Notes: generated from the letters alone by a model not told the origin. A stretch of DNA of 14,357 bases from Bacteriovorax sp. UBA1852 (GCA_002338505.1 DDIK01000043.1:1-14357), one strand, 5' to 3'; shown: positions 7,429 to 14,276, counted from the first letter of the stretch. Numbers and translations are program-made.

Positions 7429-8253
7429 ATGAGAAGTTTAATTTTATGTTTTATATTTATCTTTAGTTCAACAAGTCCTCTACTTGCAGATGATAAGGTC
7501 TGCAGTGCCAAGAGAATCGAATTTTCAAGCAAGAGTAAAAAAGCAGCACATATAGAATTAGGAAGACTCATTGTCGTCGGAGGCTCTGTTTGCGAAATTC
7601 AAAATGGTGCCAATAAGCTTAATGTTGCACTACATGCGATTGTGGAATCGTTTCCTTTAATCGGTAATGCCTTTTTAGATTTTACTTATGGTACTGGTCA
7701 AAATAAAGGAGGAGGGAGAGCTGTAACCGTTATGTCAGATGATGATAAAATGATGAAAGTTGACTTCAGAAGCTATTATTTAAATAAACCTAAATCTTAT
7801 GAAGAAATAAAGTCCGCTGATCAAGAGGAGTACATTCTATATCAAAACCATCCATCTGCTAAGGCCAATGGTCTCCTAGGTGATCTCCTGGGAGGCATTG
7901 GGGCTAATGCTATGCTAGCACGAATAGATTATAGTATTTTAGGGCCAGCGTCCTTGTTGTATACAGGTGATTACAAGCTCCTTTTAAGTGATGAAAATAT
8001 TCCAGGTGGTATGCTCGATGTCCTATATTCATATGCCAAAGCAAGACGTGCTAAATTTAACTATGAAAAAGAAAATGGAATCAACAGTTGTGGAAAGTTC
8101 ATGAAAGAAATTAAGTGTATGCATGACATTGTTTCTCATAGTAACAAGCTTTCAATGAACTCACATAATGCAAATCGTGAAGAAACAAATAGATCAAATA
8201 TTAGGGGACAGATAGACCTAAGTGAAGGTCTCAACAGATCAATTGGTAAATAA
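7429..8253 (+). CDS. secreted protein of unknown function under sigma-54 control
   Basis: 274 residues; ATG 7429 is preceded by AAGGAG and begins a signal peptide (MRSLILCFIFIFSSTSPLLA, then DDKVC). I do not recognise the family. The mature chain has four cysteines, two near the N-terminus (in KVCSAK and GSVCEI) and two near residues 220-230 (in NSCGKF and IKCMHD), which could form disulfides. The middle is soluble-looking, with a glycine-rich segment (GTGQNKGGGRAV near residue 88) and another (LLGDLLGGIGANAML near 147) that could pack against a membrane or fold as a helix. The C-terminal 40 residues are polar, Asn/Ser/Arg-rich and probably disordered. The exact sigma-54 promoter just upstream makes this the most clearly regulated gene of the window. 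Monocistronic by context. Confidence 0.7.
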   Translation: MRSLILCFIFIFSSTSPLLADDKVCSAKRIEFSSKSKKAAHIELGRLIVVGGSVCEIQNGANKLNVALHAIVESFPLIGNAFLDFTYGTGQNKGGGRAVTVMSDDDKMMKVDFRSYYLNKPKSYEEIKSADQEEYILYQNHPSAKANGLLGDLLGGIGANAMLARIDYSILGPASLLYTGDYKLLLSDENIPGGMLDVLYSYAKARRAKFNYEKENGINSCGKFMKEIKCMHDIVSHSNKLSMNSHNANREETNRSNIRGQIDLSEGLNRSIGK

Positions 8254-8363
8254 GTGAACTTATTGGATCAGGTTAATGGGTATTTATAAGTGTCGCCGGT
8301 GGGTAGTTTATATTGTCGTTAGCCATTTATTCTTTAATTGTCCTTAAACTAAGAATTAATCTA

Positions 8364-8408
8364 CTTTTTGAAACTCATCTTATTTCAAAAAGTCGAAGAC
8401 TTTTTTGA
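8364..8408 (+). terminator. overlapping alternative hairpins with T-tract
   Basis: Hairpin A: CTTTTTGAAA (8364-8373) pairs perfectly with TTTCAAAAAG (8383-8392). Hairpin B: TCAAAAAGTC (8385-8394) pairs with GACTTTTTTGA (8398-8408) around a GAA loop, with one extra T; its right arm carries a six-T run. A and B share bases 8385-8392, so only one can form at a time. Hairpin B resembles an intrinsic terminator for the upstream gene, about 130 bases after its stop, although its T-run is inside the stem. The arrangement also resembles an antiterminator/terminator pair ahead of the hydrolase gene at 8535. Confidence 0.45.
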
Positions 8409-8534
8409 CAATTTAGAAGAATACATGGAAAGATTTCAACGGATGTATCGCACGATCAAATCATCCCATGAAATTTAAAAAGCTTACTAGAAAATTAATG
8501 TAATCGATGTTTTAGAAAAAAAAGGAAGGTCATT

Positions 8535-9964
8535 TTGAAGAAACTAAATGTTTTAATGAGTTTATTTTTGATAAATATATCTCTTGCTTTTGCTAGTTTC
8601 GAAAACATTATAGATGCATCAGCTTCTCCAAAAGATTGTTATAATATTCTTACGACCCTTCAAAAAACACAAACACATGAGGTAGCTTTTCTACCTGTGC
8701 CAGAAGACTATTATAATAATGGCATAAAAAGGCCAGTGAACATTCTAGTCTATTTCCCTCATGAAATAACAGATAAGACCACTATTTTTATTAATGGGGG
8801 TCCTGCCGCTTCGAGCCACTCTAGTTATTTTGCATTCATGAATAAAGATCCTGAAATCGCAAAGAATATTATATTTTTTGATCAGCGAGGAACAGGTTGC
8901 TCTACAGCTTATCCTAAATATGATAGTAATAAAAAGATGGCTGCATTACAAAATTGGGGAGCACGAAGCATTGCTATCGACATACAGATGATAAAAAACT
9001 CAGTAATTGGTCCAAATAAAAAGACCAATATTCTAGGTCAAAGTTATGGAGCACTTGTAGCTCTAAAGTACGCATCTTTATTTCCGGAAAGTATTAAAAG
9101 CCTTAATGTTCATGGGTTCAGTTATATGTCAGATTATAGTGATTTTAGTAATCTTAGAAGATATAATGAGATAATCGCATTAGATAAATTCTTTGAAAAA
9201 TATCCCGCTACAAAAGAAAGCTTGATATATATTTGCTTAATAATACATCAGAAGATACATGCATTATCAATGTTTCTAGGCTAAGGCTATGTGGAAGTCA
9301 AATTTGGGATGCGCTAGCAAGAAATATTGGATTTTCAAAAACTTGGGAGATCTTGGCTTATGACATATCTGGTTTTCACAAGTTAATGGAGCTAGGAGCT
9401 AGGAAAAACGCCTTAGATTGGTACTACAACTATTATGTAAAATATCATTTCGAAAATAGCCAAGTCAATCTTCTAAGCAAACTTGATGAGTTGAATTTTG
9501 ATCCTCTGAAAAACAATTTAAATCCCCAAGTTAAAATAGGTAAGCAAGACTTAACGACTAAAGTCAAGCAACAGATAATTTCAGCTATGGATTATACCGG
9601 AGAAAGCTCAGGAGAGGACTTTTCTACATGGCTTGCAGAGCGCGGAGGAGATTCAGATGATGTTCTCATAAGCTATAGTCGATTTGAAGAAAAACTAGTT
9701 GTTAAAGATTATACCTTAAAGCCTAAAGAGATTTTAGAAAATAATAATGTTAAAACAGATTTTATAAATTTCGATGATGTTGAAAATAATATTAAAAAAT
9801 ATGGTTTTAAAGTGAATATCTACTCTGGTAAAGCTGACACCTATGCGCCCCCTATAATTTTTGAAGAAATGGTAGAGAGGTTAAAGGGCCATAGTACTTA
9901 TACTATACTAGAAAGTGGACATGGTGGATTTTTGGAAGATGATATTGTTTGGGATTCGATTTAA
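8535..9964 (+). pseudogene. secreted alpha/beta hydrolase (proline iminopeptidase-like), split by frameshift
   Basis: The gene starts at TTG 8535 with GGAAGG five bases upstream and encodes a signal peptide (MKKLNVLMSLFLINISLAFA). The first frame (8535 to about 9225) holds the S33-peptidase hallmarks: oxyanion segment NGGP (residues 87-90), DQRGTGCS (116-123) and nucleophile elbow GQSYG with Ser170. It then runs to a stop at 9282. The second frame, entered around 9215-9235, continues the same protein (LLNNTSEDTC...) and carries the acid in YSGKADTYAPP and the catalytic His in ESGHGGFLEDD, ending at 9962-9964. The whole triad is therefore conserved across the two frames, and one indel near the A-rich stretch 9211-9220 would restore a protein of about 476 residues. 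The second half has no ribosome binding site of its own. Either a recent pseudogene or a sequencing error; I favour a recent lesion because neighbouring genes are also broken. Confidence 0.8.
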
Positions 9965-10043
9965 AAAATTTTATAAAACGATTACTCTGGTGTTATATTA
10001 TACAATAAGCAAGGAGTAATTTTTCTCAAAGCTATATAGGACT

Positions 10044-10072
10044 GGAAATTCTTCCAACTAGGAAGCTTTTCC
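10044..10072. terminator. hairpin between convergent genes, possible terminator
   Basis: GGAAA (10044-10048) pairs with TTTCC (10068-10072), and inside it CTTCC (10051-10055) pairs with GGAAG (10061-10065), separated by a 2x2 internal loop and closed by AACTA. It lies between the hydrolase and the convergent LysR gene, where a bidirectional terminator would be expected, but no T-tract follows. Confidence 0.3.
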
Positions 10073-10198
10073 TGCTAAGACACAAAGAAATTATTAATTA
10101 CCTTCGATTTATTGTATGGGAATTATTCGAAGTAAACTCAAATGCGCTCTTTCAAATAATTGTACATTCATACTCAGAGACATTGGTGATACAAACAG

Positions 10199-11062
10199 TC
10201 ACCATAACTGATTCAGCCATCCAAACTCCTTTGGATCTCTTGTTATTTGATAAACTTTTTGACTACAAAAATATGGACAACCAATGACATTAAGAATCTC
10301 AACATTCAAATTATCTGCAAGGTAGTCTGGTATATAAGCAATTGCCTGGCCAGACAGTAGTAAAGACTCCAAGATCTTAATACTTGAGGCATTGTAGCCA
10401 ATCTTTCGCGGGAACTTATCATCTCTCCAGCCATCAGTTGATTGAGAATCCTTAGTTTTTCCTAGTAAATTTTGAGTAGGTAGAACAAATGAATGTTGAA
10501 TAAGTTCATTTACATTAATTTGTTTACCTTTTTTATATTTTTTGAACAGCGGATGCTTTTTGCTTATACAAGTCTGAAACAAAACTTCTGAACATACTTT
10601 AAAAGAAAACCCTTTTGGTGGCTTTGATGTACTGAAAATAATATTTACTTCTCTTGAACGTAACTTGTGAAAAGATTCTTTTTCATCTGTTGAAATAAAA
10701 TTAAACTTCGAGTTTGGAAACCGCTTTGTCACTACACTAGCAAACTCAGCACCAAACTTTGCTAAAAGTAGCTCTTCTCCGCATAGTGAAACATTAAGGT
10801 CACTTGTGGGCCCGCCGATACTTAGTTTAATATCTTCAATTTCCCCCAAAACAAAAGCAGCTTTTTCTTGTAAGGCTCTTCCAGCATCTGAGAGCTTAAT
10901 ATTTCGACCAACCCTGTGGAACAAGTTAGTATTTAAGTCTTGCTCAAGTTTTGAAATCGCTTTACTTAACGACCCAGCTGATATCGAGTTAACTTCTGCT
11001 GCTTTGTTAACATTTTCTGTTTTAGCTACGTATAAAAAATATTTAAGTTCATTTATTTCCAT
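10199..11062 (-). CDS. LysR-family transcriptional regulator
   Basis: 287 residues, a little short but normal for the family. Residues 1-60 form the winged helix-turn-helix typical of LysR proteins: MEINELKYFLYVAKTEN, NKAAEVNSISAGSLSKAISKLEQDL as the HTH, and LFHRVGRNIKLSDAGRAL as the wing. Residues about 88-287 are the periplasmic-binding-protein-like effector domain. The ligand cannot be read from the sequence. ATG 11062 is the family's natural start. The gene is divergent from a small cysteine-rich gene, 87 bases away, and a GTGAA-7-TTCAC palindrome sits just before its start codon, suggesting autoregulation. LysR genes often sit beside the oxidoreductase they control, and the divergent side carries the remnant of an Old Yellow Enzyme-type gene, so this regulator may have lost its original target. 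It appears intact. Confidence 0.9.
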   Translation of the reverse strand: MEINELKYFLYVAKTENVNKAAEVNSISAGSLSKAISKLEQDLNTNLFHRVGRNIKLSDAGRALQEKAAFVLGEIEDIKLSIGGPTSDLNVSLCGEELLLAKFGAEFASVVTKRFPNSKFNFISTDEKESFHKLRSREVNIIFSTSKPPKGFSFKVCSEVLFQTCISKKHPLFKKYKKGKQINVNELIQHSFVLPTQNLLGKTKDSQSTDGWRDDKFPRKIGYNASSIKILESLLLSGQAIAYIPDYLADNLNVEILNVIGCPYFCSQKVYQITRDPKEFGWLNQLW

Positions 11063-11065
11063 TTG

Positions 11066-11082
11066 GTGAACATATATTTCAC
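11066..11082. promoter_or_regulatory. candidate LysR operator
   Basis: GTGAACATATATTTCAC is a dyad with GTGAA and TTCAC arms around a 7-base AT core, of the interrupted-palindrome kind with AT-rich centre that LysR proteins bind. It lies three bases upstream of the LysR start codon, in the divergent intergenic region. It would suit repression of the regulator's own gene; control of the divergent gene is also possible. Confidence 0.5.
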
Positions 11083-11149
11083 TTTTATTTCTTTTTCAAG
11101 AATACTGTAAATGTTATCAATTACTCAATGAAATTCGAAAGGAGAAAAT

Positions 11150-11464
11150 ATGCTTAACTATCTAAAACTACTTACCTTGTTATCTGTTTTGCCAATAGCT
11201 GCTTCAGCTAAGCCATACTGTTGGGCAGATTCTGATTGTCACAAAAACCATTATTGTACGTTTGGTGCTTCTGCAACAGGAGCAGGGTTTTGTGAAAAAA
11301 ATATTGGATACTGTGATGATAGAGGTGCAAGAAATGTCTGGGTTTATATTAGTGGAGCTTGGCGATGTATGGACACTAAAACAGCAGAGTTTGAATCTCA
11401 TGAGCTTTGCCATTGTCCAATGCCAAGTAGAAGTCAAAATATTAATGGAAGAAGCAACAAGTGA
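11150..11464 (+). CDS. small cysteine-rich secreted protein, 3' end possibly fused to a decayed gene
   Basis: 104 residues with AGGAG upstream of ATG 11150. A clear signal peptide (MLNYLKLLTLLSVLPIAASA) precedes a mature chain with eight cysteines (CWADSDC, HYC, GFC, GYC, WRC, LCHC), so up to four disulfides. The opening C-x4-DC-x5-C pattern resembles small disulfide-rich EGF/EB-like modules. The function is unknown; exported disulfide-rich mini-proteins can be inhibitors, toxins or adhesion modules. The last 15-20 residues (PMPSRSQNINGR...) lack cysteines and may not belong: they overlap the start of an Old Yellow Enzyme remnant read in another frame, and 'PM.SRS' itself resembles the start of that family. 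The original 3' end may therefore have been replaced. Divergent from the LysR gene and possibly controlled by it. Confidence 0.6.
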   Translation: MLNYLKLLTLLSVLPIAASAKPYCWADSDCHKNHYCTFGASATGAGFCEKNIGYCDDRGARNVWVYISGAWRCMDTKTAEFESHELCHCPMPSRSQNINGRSNK

Positions 11465-11655
11465 GGGATTCGTGACCAGTGAAACACTAGATCACTACAG
11501 TCGCTTAGCAACTTCTAAAGCTTTTCTTGTCATGGTTGAGTTTATGTATGTAACCCTCGAAGGAAAGAGTGAGAATTCCAGGTAAAGATCATTTCGATGG
11601 TGGCTTGAATCTCGATGAAACCATAGAAATTGCAAAAATGCTCGAACAACATTGA
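11445..11655 (+). pseudogene. remnant of an Old Yellow Enzyme-type NADH:flavin oxidoreductase with internal deletion
   Basis: Two short pieces of the FMN-dependent TIM-barrel ene-reductase family are juxtaposed. Piece one (11445 to about 11577) reads GFVTSETLDHYSRLA...FLVMVEFMYVTLEGKSEN, matching the N-terminal family pattern G.VT.E...YY..RA...GL.I.E.TYV...GKS. Piece two, in another frame (about 11569-11655), reads GKDHFDGGLNLDETIEIAKMLEQH, matching the mid-protein pattern D.F..GGLTLEE.IEIAK.LE. In intact enzymes these blocks lie roughly 150 or more residues apart, so a large internal segment is gone, and nothing recognisable follows the TGA at 11653. No catalytic or full FMN site remains. 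The remnant may start even earlier, in the frame of the cysteine-rich gene. Family assignment rests on recalled motif patterns, not a search. Confidence 0.6.
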
Positions 11656-11719
11656 GTATAGAAATATGTAAATAGCTTTAATATACATCAGAATAAGTCA
11701 GGTTCAATTGTTTAAATAA

Positions 11720-12409
11720 TTATAACTGCCAACGGTAGAGAGCTGCGACGACATACTTATCAGTTACAAGCAGATAAGGTCTATACTCATAATTTTCATT
11801 ATAAAGTGCATTAGTAAAGTCTACTGTTGATAATGATACATACTTCACGGCCTTTGCTTGTTTCTCTACAAAGTTACTCACAACCTTTAATTTATCTCCA
11901 AGAAAGTTAACTTTGGCTTTATTATCACCTCTTGAATAATCATAGTAGTAAGCTTCAAAACTAAGAGGCTTAGCTAGGCTATTAGTATCATAGTTCTTAA
12001 TTCTGCTGAAAAATTTAATAATATCTTCAAAGAAATCACTTCCCACCTCATATCTTTGAAGCATATCTTCATAGTCACTACCGACGAAGAATTTTGCTCC
12101 ATTGTTAAGAAGAGCTCTAACAGCTGGCTCTGTTAAACCATTTGGCGTAACTCTTCTTGTACTATATTTAGCTTCTCTCTTATATACTCTAAACCAAACA
12201 TTTCCTTCGGCTCCTACTGAACGAATAAGTTCAAGGGCTTCTTCATTAATTTCATTGATAGTTGTAACAAGCTCTTTATTATCCTCTTCAGACATCTCAA
12301 CCCAACATTCTGATTCAAATAAACAAACTTTCTGAGCTTCACTAGCAATAGTAGTCCCCATTGTAGATAACATAGTTAGTGCAATAGATCGTGCCTTCAT
12401 AAAATTCAT
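11720..12409 (-). CDS. secreted protein of unknown function
   Basis: 229 residues. On the minus strand CGGAG lies six bases before the ATG at 12409, which supports that start over the internal ATG three codons later. The N-terminus (MNFMKARSIALTMLSTMGTTIASEA) is a plausible signal peptide. The mature protein begins QKVCLFESECWVEM, with two cysteines that could form one disulfide, followed by an acidic helix-rich stretch (SEEDNKELVTTINEINEEALELIRSVG), a mixed alpha/beta middle (NVWFRVYKREAKYSTRRV...) and a beta-rich C-terminus (VKYVSLSTVDFTNALYNENYEYRPYLLVTDKYVVAALYRWQL). No recognised motif. It faces the oxidoreductase remnant convergently and has a GGTTTT-CT-AAAACC inverted repeat about 26 bases upstream of its start. 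It appears intact in a neighbourhood full of broken genes, which suggests it is still used. Confidence 0.7.
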   Translation of the reverse strand: MNFMKARSIALTMLSTMGTTIASEAQKVCLFESECWVEMSEEDNKELVTTINEINEEALELIRSVGAEGNVWFRVYKREAKYSTRRVTPNGLTEPAVRALLNNGAKFFVGSDYEDMLQRYEVGSDFFEDIIKFFSRIKNYDTNSLAKPLSFEAYYYDYSRGDNKAKVNFLGDKLKVVSNFVEKQAKAVKYVSLSTVDFTNALYNENYEYRPYLLVTDKYVVAALYRWQL

Positions 12410-12434
12410 TCAATTCTCCGCTTATTAGGTTAAT

Positions 12435-12448
12435 GGTTTTCTAAAACC
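12435..12448. repeat. short inverted repeat upstream of the minus-strand secreted gene
   Basis: GGTTTT-CT-AAAACC is a 6-bp perfect dyad that sits just beyond the ribosome binding site (12416-12420) of the gene starting at 12409. It could be an operator or a hairpin in the mRNA leader. It is short and may be accidental. Confidence 0.25.
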
Positions 12449-12601
12449 GTTTATATTGTAGTTCCGTGTTTTTCGTACATACAGCAAAGAACAATGTGTC
12501 GTATCACTGCATTCACAAAAGAGGTAGTTTTTACATACTTAAAAACTCGTGAAGTGATAAACCTAAGTTTCACTGCAGGAAATAACAAAATTTTGCTCTG
12601 A

Positions 12602-13360
12602 AGATTAGCAAATGGGCTAGGCTCTACATTTAATAATGCTAAGCCTGACACTTCTGTGCCTAAGGAACTTAATACAAACATAATAGCAGACGAGAGAAGG
12701 CTTCAATAGAAACAGATGATTGGTCCAAAAAATATATGCCAATTGAAAGTGATCAAAGTCATTTTGCTCTTGGAGCATCAGGTGTGAAAATTAAGTGTGA
12801 TCTAATTGAGATTGAAAAAATCCAAATAGGTAATTTAGAACTTAAAAATCATAGGATTGAAAGATGTAAAAGTAATATCTATGGCCTTGATTTAATTGGT
12901 AATATCCCATTTGAAGTTGATTATAAATCAGGGAAACTACGATATATAGAAGAACTTGATAAAAATACATCTCATGAGTTAGGTCGCATGAAAAAAGGTC
13001 ATTTAACTGTTAAAACAATATTCAACGGTGAAGAATACAATACTGGACACTGGTGCAACAGCATCAATAGTTGATCTTTCTTATGTTAAAGAAAATCCTG
13101 AGCTGTTCACGTTATTAAAAAGAGACGACGGAACTGATGGGCATAGTGGGGAGTCAATTGAAAGTTATCGTTATCAGCTAAATGAACTAACAATTGGAAA
13201 TACTGTCCTTAAGAGCTTGTCTATAATATCCTTTGAATTTCCAGTAAATATGAAAGAAGGTTTTGAAGGATCTCCAATTATGATTGGTAATAATATTATT
13301 CAATTAGCTTTGTGGAAGTTTGATTTGAATAATATGTTATGGGACATGCAAGAATATTAA
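12602..13360 (+). pseudogene. two-lobed retropepsin-like aspartic protease, multiply frameshifted
   Basis: Three frames must be joined to read one protein. About 12602-12705 gives RLANGLGSTFNNAKPDTSVPK..., a poorly preserved first-lobe start. From about 12690 a second frame reads HFALGASGVKIKCDL..., IEKIQIGNLELKN and YGLDLIGNIPFEVDY, the second half of a retropepsin lobe including the hydrophobic-hydrophobic-Gly motif. At about 13030-13046 the frame changes again into ILDTGATASIVD, a complete active-site motif (catalytic Asp codon 13046-13048), followed by LNELTIGNTVLK and SPIMIGNNIIQ. Both halves therefore carry the same IGN..LK strand and IGN turn, a tandem duplication of the lobe as in bacterial gag-asp protease families. 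The first DTG is not visible. An in-frame TGA at 12599 separates possible further upstream coding sequence (12434-12598). Seventeen bases separate it from the metallopeptidase gene, suggesting an operon. Confidence 0.65.
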
Positions 13361-13377
13361 TATTTAAACGGTGATAT

Positions 13378-13980
13378 ATGAAAATTCATTTTGACTATAG
13401 TGACATTTTTGATCTACACACCTCTCAAATTATGGGAACTGAACTTGATAGTGAACTTGTACAAAAGGTCCGAGATATAATTCCTAGTGTAGAAATGAAA
13501 TGGGAGAGTGAAGGAAAAATACTGATTGAAAAAGCAATTGAAATCTCAGGCTTCAAATTTAAAAGAGGAGAGATTACCTGTACACTTATTACAGGTGATT
13601 TTGTCTCTATGTCTCATCCTTTCATTTTAAATGTAAAGAAGTACTTAAGAAATGATCAATAAGATTTATTAGTTCATGTGATTTTTCATGAGTTGTTGCA
13701 TATCTTGCTTACTGATAATTATAAGGCATGGCCGACGAATATGATATCAAGTGTAAAAACAGATGATAGAACTATTCAATCACATCTTCACTTAATGTCT
13801 TTGCAAAGAGCTGTGTATTCAAGCTTAAATGATAAAGAGACTATAAGTTTGGTTACTGATTGGTATAAAAGAATCGGTGGAGCATATAATAAGACTTGGG
13901 AGCTTATTAGTGACAGTAACAAGTACAACGAGTTTATAGAAGAGTTTCGTGATCCAAGTCAATGGCAAGTTCAACAATGA
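13378..13980 (+). pseudogene. HExxH zinc metallopeptidase interrupted by an in-frame TAA
   Basis: Starting at ATG 13378, the frame runs 94 codons to TAA at 13660-13662, then continues in the same frame to a TGA at 13978-13980. Read through, it is a 200-residue protein with HELLH at positions 104-108 (13687-13701), the zinc-binding and catalytic motif of gluzincin/metzincin-type peptidases, and further histidines at 136 and 138 in SHLHLMSLQRAVY that could supply the third ligand. The stop lies only nine residues before the active site. The downstream part has no ribosome binding site, so independent translation from GTG 13678 is unlikely, and it would lack the N-terminal half. There is no signal peptide. 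A single base change, such as CAA or GAA to TAA, explains it. It follows the aspartic protease by 17 bases and overlaps the next ORF by four. Confidence 0.65.
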
Positions 13981-14183
13981 GTAAAGCTAAAGAGTCTATC
14001 GACAAATGGAAGATTGAAAATAATAACGCGAAATTATGTTATGTGAATATGTTGAAAGAATTGGCATTTTTGTCATTATCATGGGCTGATAAAAGTAGAG
14101 TTCCTTTCGATGATGCAATAAATCAAACAAGTATTGATAAAAAACTATTGGAAATACAGAGCTATTGTACAAGTGGCCGGTAA
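13977..14183 (+). CDS. small ORF coupled to the metallopeptidase gene, function unknown
   Basis: 68 residues from the ATG at 13977, which overlaps the TGA of the preceding gene as ATGA, the classic arrangement for translational coupling; an alternative in-frame ATG at 13962 would add five residues. The product is charged and largely helical (SIDKWKIENNNAKLCYVNMLKELAFLSLSW...) with two cysteines and no signal peptide. I do not recognise it. If the metallopeptidase gene is terminated early by its internal TAA, ribosomes would not reach the overlap and this ORF would be poorly translated. A GC-rich inverted repeat spans its stop codon. Confidence 0.5.
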   Translation: MSKAKESIDKWKIENNNAKLCYVNMLKELAFLSLSWADKSRVPFDDAINQTSIDKKLLEIQSYCTSGR

Positions 14184-14196
14184 ACGGCCGGTACAA
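14165..14196 (+). repeat. GC-rich nested inverted repeat at the end of the small ORF
   Basis: TTGTAC (14165-14170) pairs with GTACAA (14191-14196), and inside it GGCCG (14175-14179) pairs with CGGCC (14185-14189) around a GTAAA loop, with a 4:1 asymmetric bulge between the two stems. The octamer GGCCGGTA also occurs twice as a direct repeat (14175-14182 and 14186-14193). No T-tract follows, so it is not a canonical terminator, although the position at a gene's end fits that role. Confidence 0.45.
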
Positions 14197-14240
14197 ATAT
14201 ACACAAATCATCAACAGAGGCTCTTGGAAGGCGGCAATCA

Positions 14241-14276
14241 TTTTACCCCATATAATATTAGTTATATGGGGTAAAA
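14241..14276. repeat. 15-bp perfect inverted repeat
   Basis: TTTTACCCCATATAA (14241-14255) and TTATATGGGGTAAAA (14262-14276) are exact reverse complements around a 6-base TATTAG loop. It is the strongest dyad in the window. The flanking T and A runs are inside the stem, so it could act as a bidirectional terminator for genes on either side, but no independent U-tract follows on either strand. An operator or a recombination-related palindrome is also possible. An ATG at 14279 begins only a 19-codon ORF. Confidence 0.6.

Noticed and set aside
10806..11069. 87-codon plus-strand frame inside the LysR gene
   Set aside because: Antisense to the well-supported helix-turn-helix coding region; no ribosome binding site and no signal or motif.
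11204..11437. 77-codon minus-strand frame opposite the cysteine-rich gene
   Set aside because: Antisense shadow; the plus strand has signal peptide, ribosome binding site and regular cysteine spacing.
12102..12335. 77-codon plus-strand frame inside the minus-strand secreted gene
   Set aside because: Shadow of a better-supported gene on the other strand.
12451..12681. 76-codon minus-strand frame
   Set aside because: No ribosome binding site; it lies opposite plus-strand sequence that looks like decayed protease coding sequence, and its composition is not convincing.
13678..13980. Independent metallopeptidase gene starting at GTG 13678
   Set aside because: No Shine-Dalgarno before it, and the frame is continuous with the upstream part apart from one TAA, so one interrupted gene is simpler. 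Stop-codon recoding was considered, but no recoding signal is apparent.
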